Shown: positions 52,633 through 62,371 of the stretch, piece after piece
How positions within the stretch are numbered: the first letter of the stretch is position 1
Layout: every line of letters begins with the position of its first letter
Origin: Orychophragmus violaceus
Lineage: Eukaryota; Streptophyta; Magnoliopsida; Brassicales; Brassicaceae
Direction: 5' to 3'
DNA length: 64,000 bases
NCBI GenBank assembly: GCA_030180135.1
Contig: CM058230.1
Coordinates: 15,873,082-15,937,081 of the forward strand
The notes under the pieces: model-generated
What the model saw: the letters and a program-made list of their open reading frames with translations, nothing else
Databases searched by the model: none
Told to the model about the DNA's origin: nothing
Made by a program: the position numbers and the translations under genes

Positions 52633-53887
52633 TTCTTCCCCACATACAAGAATTTGGTCCCCAAATTCTCCGTCACTAACAGACTTTGAATCGGTACCAA
52701 ACTCCGCAAATTGCTCCGTTACCCATCTTCGACACTCTCTTACCCGAACACTGCTGTACAGAACCCACTTCCGACGTTTACTCATTTCCAACTTATTCCA
52801 TATGACTGGTCTTCTCACTGCTTACCCAATAACTGCTCCAATTCCCGATATTTGATCTTCTCTACACTACTTTCTTTTGCTCTGAACTTGACTCAGTCCG
52901 TCTTGACTCTGGACTTATCTACAGTTGTCCACTTTGCTCTGATTCTCACTTATGGCTTCCCAAATTCGCTTCGACTTCTACATCCTCCCGATACTGACTC
53001 TTCTTTCTGGGATACTCTTCAATAATCTGATCTTCGAGTCTGACTTCACTGTGACTTCAACTCAAATCCATACTGGTAACTCCACTCTGATTCCGACGCT
53101 GTTGCTGGTGTTCCTTCAAATCTATTTGATAACTCATCATACTTACGGCTTCGTTCTACCGGTTGCTTTGCACTGATACATTTTCCACTGAAGACTTATA
53201 CCAACTTCTTCACATTTCGGGTCAACTTGTCTCGCGGCTTCTTTACACTCTTTCTCGCTTTCGGGTTCGGGTTCGGTCTCGTATTCATATCGCATCGTCC
53301 ATTCTGAACTGCACTCAATTCAACAATTTCACTGGAGCGGTTAAATTCATTCCAATCGATTCCCAATGTCACTTCCTCATAGAAATATAGTTAGTTAATC
53401 ATGTACCAACGGTTACCCATGATTAAGTAACGATACTCTATAGTTTCGCTCCTTCGTGAATTGACGGTCGAACACAACCAATCTCGTGTTAGCTCAATAC
53501 TTTGATAAATGTTTATAACACTTCCATTTTTAGAAATTTAACGATCTCAACCAAACACGAATGGCGAATACCAGGAGCTACTTAACCAACAATATGCACC
53601 TTGCAATCTAACGGCTTTACCAACACAATTAACGACTAACAATTACCATGCACACCAACGAAACAAATCTAACAACCTATCAATGCTACACTAATTAACG
53701 AAACACGACCTTAGTTATCTAATGCACCAATCAAGCATTAAATAAAGCATACAAGCAATACACAAGAGCACGCAATTACCACACACACGCAATCGAGCAA
53801 TCCCAAGATTGATCCGGATATGTCGTCAGTCTGGGTTTAGGTCATGATGAACGGTCGCCAGTTCTGCTCATCATCAGACTTCACATG
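52633..53887 (-). pseudogene. 3' internal remnant of gypsy element C
   Basis: Right next to the LTR the minus strand reads SDGEFGDQILVCGEE, the standard ending of Ty3/gypsy polyproteins just before the purine tract. Preceding codons (RKWVLYSSVRVRECRRWVTE) are in frame for about 45 residues. Further right the sequence is T/C-rich with many ACTCTGA-like words and no recognisable RT or integrase, so pol is deleted or decayed. It is cut at 53892 by element B. Confidence 0.5.
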
Positions 53888-53892
53888 GTAAT

Positions 53893-55111
53893 TGATAGGT
53901 TCTAAGTTTTCCCTATACTAAACTGCAAGTGAACAGCAATGTCAAAGTAGTATATAGGGTTATCGAATCCACAAGGACACTTGGTCTCAAGAGAATCAAA
54001 CTGTAGGAATAAATACTAGAAATAAGCAATATGATTGAATTGAAAGCGGTGCGAGAAAGTAAATCAGTAGCAGAGATTAACGGTTGTGGAAGCAAGTAAT
54101 TAAAAGCGTCAAGCCTAGGGTATTCTCAGGAAATCAGACAAGCAGACAGTTCATTCAGCAAGGATCTAATTAAGCACGGTTCTAGAACTCAAAACACAGA
54201 TATAGAATTAACCAAATTCCTTTGCGATAATTCTCTAAGTCTAAGTGCAGCAAACCAAACTTTCGTTTGCGAGAACTAACAGATTAAACTAGCAATAAGT
54301 CCAAGTTTGATATGTTCACAATTATCCTAAACCAAACTTCCGTTTGCGCAAAGTTTAATTGCCCAATTTAATTAGTTCAGATTCCTAAACCCCACTTCCG
54401 TGACGTATTTAGCAACCTAAGATCTAGATTCTAATTGATCAGGTTAGAACTAGCTTTAAGCACAATTAAATTGAAGAACAGATATAGTTATGAATCCTTA
54501 ACCGAATTTGAACAAGTCTAGCAAGTCATGAAATCCTATGTGAGAAACCCTAAACCTAACTATGGATCTACTCAGACATAGATAATGAAATCATAATCAT
54601 AGAATGAATAAATTGCATAAAAGAATAAGAGTAAAAGGGGTTCGAAATCTTCTCCAAATACATATGATGTAACAGGTTCAGATCAGCCCCAAAAAGCTCT
54701 AAAATCCTCTGCTCTTAATTATCAAAGTGTATGGTAAAAAGTATATAGCGTATCTAATAAAAACACTAAAAACTCTATTATATAGGCATAATCTCGGCCA
54801 AGGGCTTCTTCGTAAATATCAGGAACTTCTGGATCAAAGTGCAAATTCTTCACTCTTCTAAACCGCCGAGTTTTTGGCCCATCTCGCTGGTGCATCGATC
54901 GATGCTAGAGTGCAACGATCGACACCTTCCTCTGTTTCGGACAGTGAACTCTATCTCTCGGCCAAACACTCCAAAAATCTCCAAAATGCTCCATTATCTC
55001 CAATTCAGCTCCCAACCTGATTATACCTGTAAAAGACTCTAAACAAAGACAAAAGACACTAAAAACACACTTATATCATGGTCTAAAACTAGTAAAAACC
55101 ATGATATATCA
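53893..55111 (-). repeat. LTR of element B (3' LTR in element sense)
   Basis: 1219 bp, TGATAGGTTCTAAG...GATATATCA. The base at about 53971 (A) differs from the other LTR (G). A dyad pair CGATCG lies at 54896/54916. Confidence 0.92.
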
Positions 55112-56470
55112 ACTCCCCCACACTTAGCCTTTGCTTGCCCTCAAGCAAAACATAGAACTAAAACATGGTGAAGAGGTTTGAAAACTCTTCAGAAACTCAT
55201 TTCATCCTAGAAGCTACAATACTCAGATTCCCCTTAGTAAACCACTGCAAGAATCAATCACAGAAATATCAAGACCACAATGTACTTCCCCCACACTTAG
55301 CAACTGTCCTAGGTAAACTCCACAATCACATTCAAGCATTCAAATTCTCCCTACTGACTTCTGCAAGTATTTAAGTGCGGTCTCACCTAAGGAGTATCGA
55401 TCTAAAGGCACATGGATTCTTACCTTATCAGCTCTAGACCACCATACTATCTTTCTCTAGTCCCTTCCTTCTCTTTCCCTTCTTTAACAACTGATTTTTC
55501 CCCACTGGGTATCATTTTATTTTTTTTATCAGTGTTCTTCCCGTTATGGGGTATACTTTGGACACATTCCATGGATCACATGAGAGATAATAGTGTTTGC
55601 TACTATTCCCATGACCACTTCGGAGTTACTAACTCATCCTCAGTTTATTTATTTTTTTTTTTTTTTACTTTATAGAAGGGGAGAAGGGGACTAAATAGGA
55701 CAGGTTTACAGGCTGTGTCAGAACTAACAGGGAATCCGACATAAAGCATACCAAGCCCTTAGGTGAGAAATCTAAGTCAGTATTAAGGTTGAAGTCAGTA
55801 AAGGATCCTCTGATACCTGAAGTGATGTGGGTGTCCCCAGTAGGTTGATCTGTGATGGAGTTTTCTAATAGTCAAAGATAGATCCTGCAACTTCATCCCA
55901 ATGGTTACTTAAGTTCCTGCAAGTCTTGTAAATCTTCTCAGAAAATCATAGTTTCTTACTTAAACAATTTTGACTCAATAAAACAAAAAATTTTGAAAAA
56001 CGGACTGACTCTTAAGAAAACAGAAAACAAAAGTCAGTAGCACCTCCCCCACACTTAAGACACACTGTCCCCAGTAGTGTCCAGCGAAGGATCGGTAAAA
56101 AGAAAATAAAAATTGAAAAGGTGAAATTATGTCTGTCGGGTTACCTCTGTCGCTAAGCATCGACCGTTGCACTAAGTGCATCGACCGTTACTTGGCGATT
56201 TTCGTGTATAGTCGATCGTTGCTCAGGACCGCAACGATCGCTGCAATGCGATTACTTTCGTGTTGTGACGATCGATGCAGAAATGCATCGATCGCTGCAC
56301 TGCGATTTAACCGAGACCTGCAATCATAAACTCACCAGAAACAAAAACAAACGTAAAATCCTAACAAAAACACCAAAAATGAAAAAGAAAAACACTAGTA
56401 CCTAATGGTGGGTTGCCTCCCACCCAGCGCTTGTTTAAGGTCAATAGCTTGACCGGACGGATGAGATCTT
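55112..56470 (-). mobile_element. element B 3' non-coding region
   Basis: Polypurine tract on the minus strand at 55112-55125 (AAGTGTGGGGGAGT), with near-copies at 55285-55299 and 56041-56057. It has no gene. Three dyad pairs occur at 56161/56182, 56213/56235 and 56269/56289, just downstream of gag. It is strongly similar to 19615-20934 of element A. Confidence 0.8.
56155..56305. repeat. cluster of three paired CGATCG dyads (element B)
   Basis: Pairs spaced 21, 22 and 20 bp, starting at 56161, 56213 and 56269, each followed by GCGATT. The first pair has CGACCG in place of CGATCG in both half-sites. Confidence 0.85.
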
Positions 56471-59065
56471 TCAAGTACCAGGAGGTCTTGACAAAGACTT
56501 TTTCTGTCTCTGTTCAAGTCTCCTCATCCAAGGTGGTGAGTAGGCTGTTGCGGAATGCTCATGGCCAAGAAAAGATGGAGTAAAATGCGCTCCAGGATCT
56601 ATAATTGCAGTCTCATCTGGCTGCTCAAAATCTGCGTCCCTTATGGTGAATGTCTGCCCATCTATCAGTGGCCTTCGCAGCTTATCCATCTCATAGTGCA
56701 GTGGTTCATCTCCCAGGTGGAGGTCTATTAGACTCTGTCTAACATCAATCACAGCTCCTGCTGTAGCCAAGAATGGTCTTCCAAGCAATAAAGCTTCATC
56801 CGGATCACGATCATATTTCAGCACAAGGAAGTCCGTTGGAACTAAGTAGTTCCCAACTCTCACCGGAATGTCCATAAGAAGTCCTTCAGGAACTCGTATG
56901 GACTGATCAGCTAGGATAAGAGAAGTCCTAGTAGGAGTAAAATCCAACATTCCCAGCTTCTCTGCCACAGAGTAAGGCATTATGCTTCCAGCAGCTCCTA
57001 AATCACACAGAGAACGCCTAAAACTATCCTCAAAGATAGAACAATCTAGCACAAAGACTCCGGGATCAGGTAGCTTCTTCGGGACCTTAGTTAGCAGAAC
57101 ATCACTGATATGCTGAGGAACTATTACCACCCATTCTCTCAGCTCCTCATCTAAAGGCAACATCTTGTTCAAATATCTCTGAACACATGGATGATATGGT
57201 GGATCATCAGAAGGTGGAATTTCTTCCAAGTCTTCACCACTCTCTTCTAGCCTTTTCAGCTCTTCAATCTCTTGTTTAATCACTTCAGACACCTTGGGGT
57301 ATTGCCTAATGGCTTGTGCATAAACATCTTCTTGAGTGATCTCAGATACATCAGGGAATAGGCGGGCTAGTTCTGCATCAATCTCACTTTCATCCCACGG
57401 GTCTTCTGCTCGTTCACGACCTGCATCGATCGATGCCAGCTGTGTGTCGATCGTTGCATCACTGCAGTTTCTACCCGAGAGTTTTTCACAGAAATCCGAA
57501 AATTCTGCCTCAGTCACCAACTCAGCTGTACTTAGCTCAAATTTCTCCCCTAGATAAGATCCATCATTAATGAGTACAGACCAGGCCTTAATATGAGTCT
57601 CTGCAACTCCTTTTCCCTTCAGTGAGCTGGACATCTGGTTCACCTGAGTGTCCAATTGCTTCATGTGAGTGCTCAGTGACTCAAACTTCCCATTGAGGTC
57701 TTGATAGACAGCGTCCAGCTTCTTATTGTTGTCCACAGAAAGCTTGGTTTGACTTTCCATCAGTTGTTCCATCATAGCCTCCATTTTGCTCTCATGGGCT
57801 GTAGGTGCAGGAGGAGTCTGATAGGATGTAGACCCATAGGTTCTCTGATTACCTTGTCCATAGGTCTTTTGAAAACCACCAGTCTGTCCACCATTGGAGA
57901 ATCTGTTCCCCTGTTGATTACCAAATCTATTACCTTGGAAACCAGAACCTCCTATGAAATTCACATCTTCTTCCTGAGTTTCCTCCTCAGCCTGAATCAC
58001 CTCTACATCTTGGGCAAAGTGGACAGATTTCTTACTTGTTAGGAGATTGTAGACTGTGTCCAATCTGGATCTTATATTAGCTATATCAGAATTCTCTACG
58101 GTTCCACCAGATCTCTTTCTCCTTTCATCCATTGTTTTGCAACTGTTGCTGCCAATCAGATTCTCTATCAACTGCTTAGCCTGTGTAGGAGTCCTGGTGT
58201 TGAAATTAGCATTACTGGAATTATCCAGCGCAGTCTGATAAGGAAGATCTATGCCTCTGAAGAAGATACCAATCAGCTGTACTTCTGTGAATCCATGGTG
58301 TGGACAGTCACGCTGATACTGCTTAAATCTCATCCAGGCAGTCTTCAAGGGCTCCACAGCTCCTTGGGAAAAGGTGAGTATGTCCTGTCTGGACTGATCC
58401 GAGCGTGCATCATCATAAAAGTGACGCAGGAACTCACTCTTTAAGGCTGCCCAAGTAGTATACTGACCAGGTGCCAGTTGTCTCAGCCATGCACTAGCGT
58501 CTCCAGCAAGACTGTGCGGAAATAGCTTAAGGAACAGATAGTCCGGGCATACTCCTTCATACTTCATGCCAGTGACTATGTCTTCAAACTTGTCAATGTG
58601 ATCCATGGGCTGCTCTGCTTGAAGACCATGAAAAGCAATCTGTCTCATCAGCTGGTAGTAGATGGTTTTTACCTCAAAATCATTCCTCTCGAAAGCAGGA
58701 AGCACTAGAGCTGCTCGGTTTGCATGAAACTCATCAGGTCTGTTGTAATCAGCTAGTGTCCTCTCATGAACCACCATCTCTCTACCTTGGGCCTGTCCTT
58801 GACCCTGGTTTCGGTTCAGCTCCTGTTGCTCAGGAGGATCAGGGATTACATTCCCTTCAGCATCAACCCGATGCCCAGCAGCATTGTACGGGTTGTCATC
58901 TTGGTCCCTCAGGGTACCTTCAACATCTGGTATCAAGATCAAACGTTCTCGTACCATTCTCTCTCTCTTTTCTCTTCTGTTAGTCCTTTCTAGACGTCCA
59001 AGTTCCTCTAGTCCGAGATTAAGCAAGCTCGAGTTCGGATTACTTCGAGTTTTCTGCGTTGGCAT
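56471..59065 (-). CDS. Athila-like gag with retropepsin (element B)
   Basis: 864 codons from ATG at 59063-59065. N-terminal 110 residues are charged and Arg/Gln-rich. The capsid (Retrotrans_gag) region lies at about 140-270 (FEDIVTGMKYEGVCPDYLFLK, GDASAWLRQLAPGQ, LKSEFLRHFYDDARS). A Gly/Asn/Gln-rich stretch (FIGGSGFQGNRFGNQQG) and MMEQLMESQ / LSTHMKQLD coiled segments follow. The retropepsin domain is near 670-790 (CDLGAAGSIMPYSVAEKLG, with DLGA at the active site, and LLLGRPFLATAGAVIDV). One dyad pair (57427/57448) is inside the ORF and is translated as DATIDTQLASIDAG without breaking the frame. The ORF ends SLSRPPGT and no pol follows. It would make capsid protein able to form particles with helper enzymes. 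Confidence 0.85.
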   Translation of the reverse strand: MPTQKTRSNPNSSLLNLGLEELGRLERTNRREKRERMVRERLILIPDVEGTLRDQDDNPYNAAGHRVDAEGNVIPDPPEQQELNRNQGQGQAQGREMVVHERTLADYNRPDEFHANRAALVLPAFERNDFEVKTIYYQLMRQIAFHGLQAEQPMDHIDKFEDIVTGMKYEGVCPDYLFLKLFPHSLAGDASAWLRQLAPGQYTTWAALKSEFLRHFYDDARSDQSRQDILTFSQGAVEPLKTAWMRFKQYQRDCPHHGFTEVQLIGIFFRGIDLPYQTALDNSSNANFNTRTPTQAKQLIENLIGSNSCKTMDERRKRSGGTVENSDIANIRSRLDTVYNLLTSKKSVHFAQDVEVIQAEEETQEEDVNFIGGSGFQGNRFGNQQGNRFSNGGQTGGFQKTYGQGNQRTYGSTSYQTPPAPTAHESKMEAMMEQLMESQTKLSVDNNKKLDAVYQDLNGKFESLSTHMKQLDTQVNQMSSSLKGKGVAETHIKAWSVLINDGSYLGEKFELSTAELVTEAEFSDFCEKLSGRNCSDATIDTQLASIDAGRERAEDPWDESEIDAELARLFPDVSEITQEDVYAQAIRQYPKVSEVIKQEIEELKRLEESGEDLEEIPPSDDPPYHPCVQRYLNKMLPLDEELREWVVIVPQHISDVLLTKVPKKLPDPGVFVLDCSIFEDSFRRSLCDLGAAGSIMPYSVAEKLGMLDFTPTRTSLILADQSIRVPEGLLMDIPVRVGNYLVPTDFLVLKYDRDPDEALLLGRPFLATAGAVIDVRQSLIDLHLGDEPLHYEMDKLRRPLIDGQTFTIRDADFEQPDETAIIDPGAHFTPSFLGHEHSATAYSPPWMRRLEQRQKKSLSRPPGT

Positions 59066-59084
59066 AAACTGTCTGTAATCGTCC

Positions 59085-59175
59085 AGCAACGATCGATGCT
59101 ATCAGTGCAACGATCGATTCAATTCTCAGAATCGCCTAGTGACGGTCGATGCACTTAGTGCAACGATCGACGCAA
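59085..59175. repeat. two paired CGATCG dyads in element B leader
   Basis: Pairs at 59090/59111 and 59143/59164, both 21 bp apart, just upstream of the gag start. The second pair has CGGTCG as first half-site and is followed by AAGGCGAAATT. Confidence 0.85.
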
Positions 59176-59318
59176 GGCGAAATTCGTACCTGCGACAGAA
59201 AGAAACCGAGAAAAAAGAAAATCAGCAAAATCAAAAATAAAAACGAAAAAGAACAAAAACAAAAAGAAAAATTTCTAGCAAAAACCCTAAGTTCGGTCCT
59301 ATCGAAGACTCAAAGAGT

Positions 59319-59335
59319 CCCCGGCAACGGCGCCA
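59319..59335 (-). promoter_or_regulatory. primer-binding site of element B, tRNA-Asp type
   Basis: Minus-strand TGGCGCCGTTGCCGGGG, identical to that of element A. Confidence 0.85.
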
Positions 59336-59341
59336 AAAACT

Positions 59342-60560
59342 TGATAGGTTCTAAGTTTTCCCTATACTAAACTGCAAGTGAACAGCAATGTCAAAGTAGT
59401 ATATAGGGTTATCGAATCCACAGGGACACTTGGTCTCAAGAGAATCAAACTGTAGGAATAAATACTAGAAATAAGCAATATGATTGAATTGAAAGCGGTG
59501 CGAGAAAGTAAATCAGTAGCAGAGATTAACGGTTGTGGAAGCAAGTAATTAAAAGCGTCAAGCCTAGGGTATTCTCAGGAAATCAGACAAGCAGACAGTT
59601 CATTCAGCAAGGATCTAATTAAGCACGGTTCTAGAACTCAAAACACAGATATAGAATTAACCAAATTCCTTTGCGATAATTCTCTAAGTCTAAGTGCAGC
59701 AAACCAAACTTTCGTTTGCGAGAACTAACAGATTAAACTAGCAATAAGTCCAAGTTTGATATGTTCACAATTATCCTAAACCAAACTTCCGTTTGCGCAA
59801 AGTTTAATTGCCCAATTTAATTAGTTCAGATTCCTAAACCCCACTTCCGTGACGTATTTAGCAACCTAAGATCTAGATTCTAATTGATCAGGTTAGAACT
59901 AGCTTTAAGCACAATTAAATTGAAGAACAGATATAGTTATGAATCCTTAACCGAATTTGAACAAGTCTAGCAAGTCATGAAATCCTATGTGAGAAACCCT
60001 AAACCTAACTATGGATCTACTCAGACATAGATAATGAAATCATAATCATAGAATGAATAAATTGCATAAAAGAATAAGAGTAAAAGGGGTTCGAAATCTT
60101 CTCCAAATACATATGATGTAACAGGTTCAGATCAGCCCCAAAAAGCTCTAAAATCCTCTGCTCTTAATTATCAAAGTGTATGGTAAAAAGTATATAGCGT
60201 ATCTAATAAAAACACTAAAAACTCTATTATATAGGCATAATCTCGGCCAAGGGCTTCTTCGTAAATATCAGGAACTTCTGGATCAAAGTGCAAATTCTTC
60301 ACTCTTCTAAACCGCCGAGTTTTTGGCCCATCTCGCTGGTGCATCGATCGATGCTAGAGTGCAACGATCGACACCTTCCTCTGTTTCGGACAGTGAACTC
60401 TATCTCTCGGCCAAACACTCCAAAAATCTCCAAAATGCTCCATTATCTCCAATTCAGCTCCCAACCTGATTATACCTGTAAAAGACTCTAAACAAAGACA
60501 AAAGACACTAAAAACACACTTATATCATGGTCTAAAACTAGTAAAAACCATGATATATCA
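59342..60560 (-). repeat. LTR of element B (5' LTR in element sense)
   Basis: 1219 bp. Minus-strand TATA-like CCTATATAATAG lies about 60222-60234. The dyad pair 60345/60365 is about 0.1 kb upstream of it. Target duplication GTAAT follows. Confidence 0.92.
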
Positions 60561-60565
60561 GTAAT

Positions 60566-61022
60566 TTGCGTTCTCATTCAGACCCATCACAAGCATGCAA
60601 ACAACTACTACGCTAGTCACAATGATAAGCCGAACGTTCAGCATCCAACATACATACAAAACAATATATCGTCCATACAGAGGTTTTAATACATAAGTTT
60701 GATCAGAAGTACTACAAGACGGCCGCTGTCACATCCATAAACCCCAAAACTGCGCCGCCATAATCCGAGATATGTCAAAGACGACAAGCATATCTGCCGA
60801 TCTATCTACAAGCAAAACAAGATTAGTGCCCCAAACTTACCTGGCTTAACTAACCCTAATCCTAACATCCCCAGCAAGACCGAAATGCCCAACACAGGCG
60901 GTATCGCGGCTCGCAGAGGTATCCACTGGCAGGTGCACCGGGAGGGTGTGGCGGGTGTGCATCTCGAGTCGATGCGCTGCGGCTCTGCCATCGGACACAG
61001 GCAGGTGGTATAACCCTCACGA
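60566..61022 (-). mobile_element. gypsy element C interior, right of B, non-coding
   Basis: Continues the sequence interrupted at 53892. No firm gene; a 61-codon minus-strand frame (60991-60806) has no recognisable motif. Confidence 0.4.
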
Positions 61023-62180
61023 TCACATTAGATGACAAACCACAGTAGGCGCTGGGCGAGGCCTACGGGGACAGACTGAAGCTCGGTGACCCTCGTCACC
61101 ACAGAACTGACAAATCATAATCGGTTGTGGCTGCTGAACTACTGGCAGCTGACTGGTGGGATCTCGACGACTGGGTCCTGCTCTATACTTCTCTGGTACT
61201 GGCGCACGGTATGGATCAACATCCGACATACGTGGCCCTTGTCCGGCAATCGGACAAATCGGTGCAAGGTGGCCATCATTGCCACACACCTGGCAGTAGT
61301 CTGGCACTGGGACGGACTGGTACGGCTCTCTGTAGCGCGGATCCACCGGACAAGGACACCAGTCCAAATGAAATCCTCTCACTCCACAGACACTGCATGC
61401 ATGGTACTCTGGCATTGTTGGCGGCGACTCTGACATCTCTGTTGGTGCTCCAACTGGCTCGGTATGTGGCTCTGACTCAGCTGTCAACTCGGTAGACCCC
61501 GAAGATATGGACATGTCTAATGGTGTGGTGGGTGACGTAGATCGTCGATGCGGCTGGTGATGTGGTCTGACCTGCTGCCCTAAGACATCAACAAGCATAG
61601 CTACCTGCTCATTAACACTCTGCTCCCACTGTGGATGCTGGTATGGATCGACGGTCTCTATATCTAGATCAAAACCCAACGGTAGCGGGTTCAGTAAGTA
61701 GTCCTCCACACAGAGTGGCAGAGGAACCTCGGGTGCCTCAAGAATCGGTGCCTGGAACATCGGTGGTACATCTAACTATGGAAGTATTTGTGGATTGACT
61801 GGATCCGGTAGCTGTGGAGGTAATGGCGGTAACTCTGCATCTGCTACCCCAAGGTAACCCATCATCCCCACAAATATGTCTGGGGTACCCGCATCATCCT
61901 CCATGCACGCATGTAACGGATAAGGAAGAGGCGACCAATCCACCTATGCTGGTCGAGAACCCTGTAAATGCCGCAAAGGAATTGGTGGACGGTCCGACGT
62001 ACGTGAACCTCGTGAATGGCCTGAATCTGGTGGCTTTTGCCGACCCTGATACTGCTCTAACTGACTCCTATAAGATCTTGCTGACCCTCGCTGACTCATG
62101 CTGCTCAACTGAAATAACCCACACTGCACACACACACCTCCACTCCACCAGTCCTGAGACATACTGCTGTATGACTGCAA
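61023..62180 (-). pseudogene. gag-like protein with three CCHC knuckles, broken
   Basis: The C-terminal frame (61760-61023, 245 codons) has three zinc knuckles: CSVCGVRGFHLDWC, CQVCGNDGHLAPIC and CQFCGDEGHRASVC, spaced in Pro/Arg-rich sequence. Upstream, an in-frame stop near 61779 (LPQLPDPVNPQILP then stop) and a frameshift near 61860-61940 separate it from an N-terminal piece (62180-61944, SQRGSARSYRSQLEQYQGRQ). A capsid core is not seen between them, so the gag is deleted as well as broken. It belongs to a minus-strand gypsy element whose 5' LTR edge is at 62372. Confidence 0.65.
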
Positions 62181-62355
62181 TCAAAAACACAAAGAAGAGT
62201 TAGTACAAATAATACAAAATCCTAATTCCCATCCCAACCTAGGTTTCACAGACGCAGCTCGGTTTCCTAATGGATGCTTGGGTAACACAATTTGACTCAA
62301 TAAAACACGTAAAACACTAAAAAATGAACAGTTTCGGAACCCATGGCGAATCATT

Positions 62356-62366
62356 CTCTAATACCA
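62356..62366 (-). promoter_or_regulatory. primer-binding site, tRNA-Met-like
   Basis: Minus-strand TGGTATTAGAG, one mismatch from the tRNA-iMet complement TGGTATCAGAG, 5 bp inside the LTR edge at 62372. Confidence 0.55.
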
Positions 62367-62371
62367 CCTTT

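Larger units (their letters stand above)
53893..60560 (-). mobile_element. gypsy element B (Athila/Tat-like), gag-protease only, very young
   Basis: 6668 bp, perfect 5-bp duplication GTAAT (53888-53892, 60561-60565). LTRs of 1219 bp each appear to differ at one base. tRNA-Asp primer-binding site, one intact gag-protease ORF of 864 codons, and a long 3' non-coding region. There is no reverse transcriptase, RNase H or integrase. The organisation matches gag-bearing non-autonomous plant LTR elements that depend on a full relative. Confidence 0.92.

Noticed and set aside
52711..53390. Plus-strand ORFs of 74-104 codons, hydrophobic and Leu/Ser/Thr-rich
   Set aside because: They arise from T/C-rich decayed gypsy sequence; the element reads on the other strand and no signal or domain is credible.
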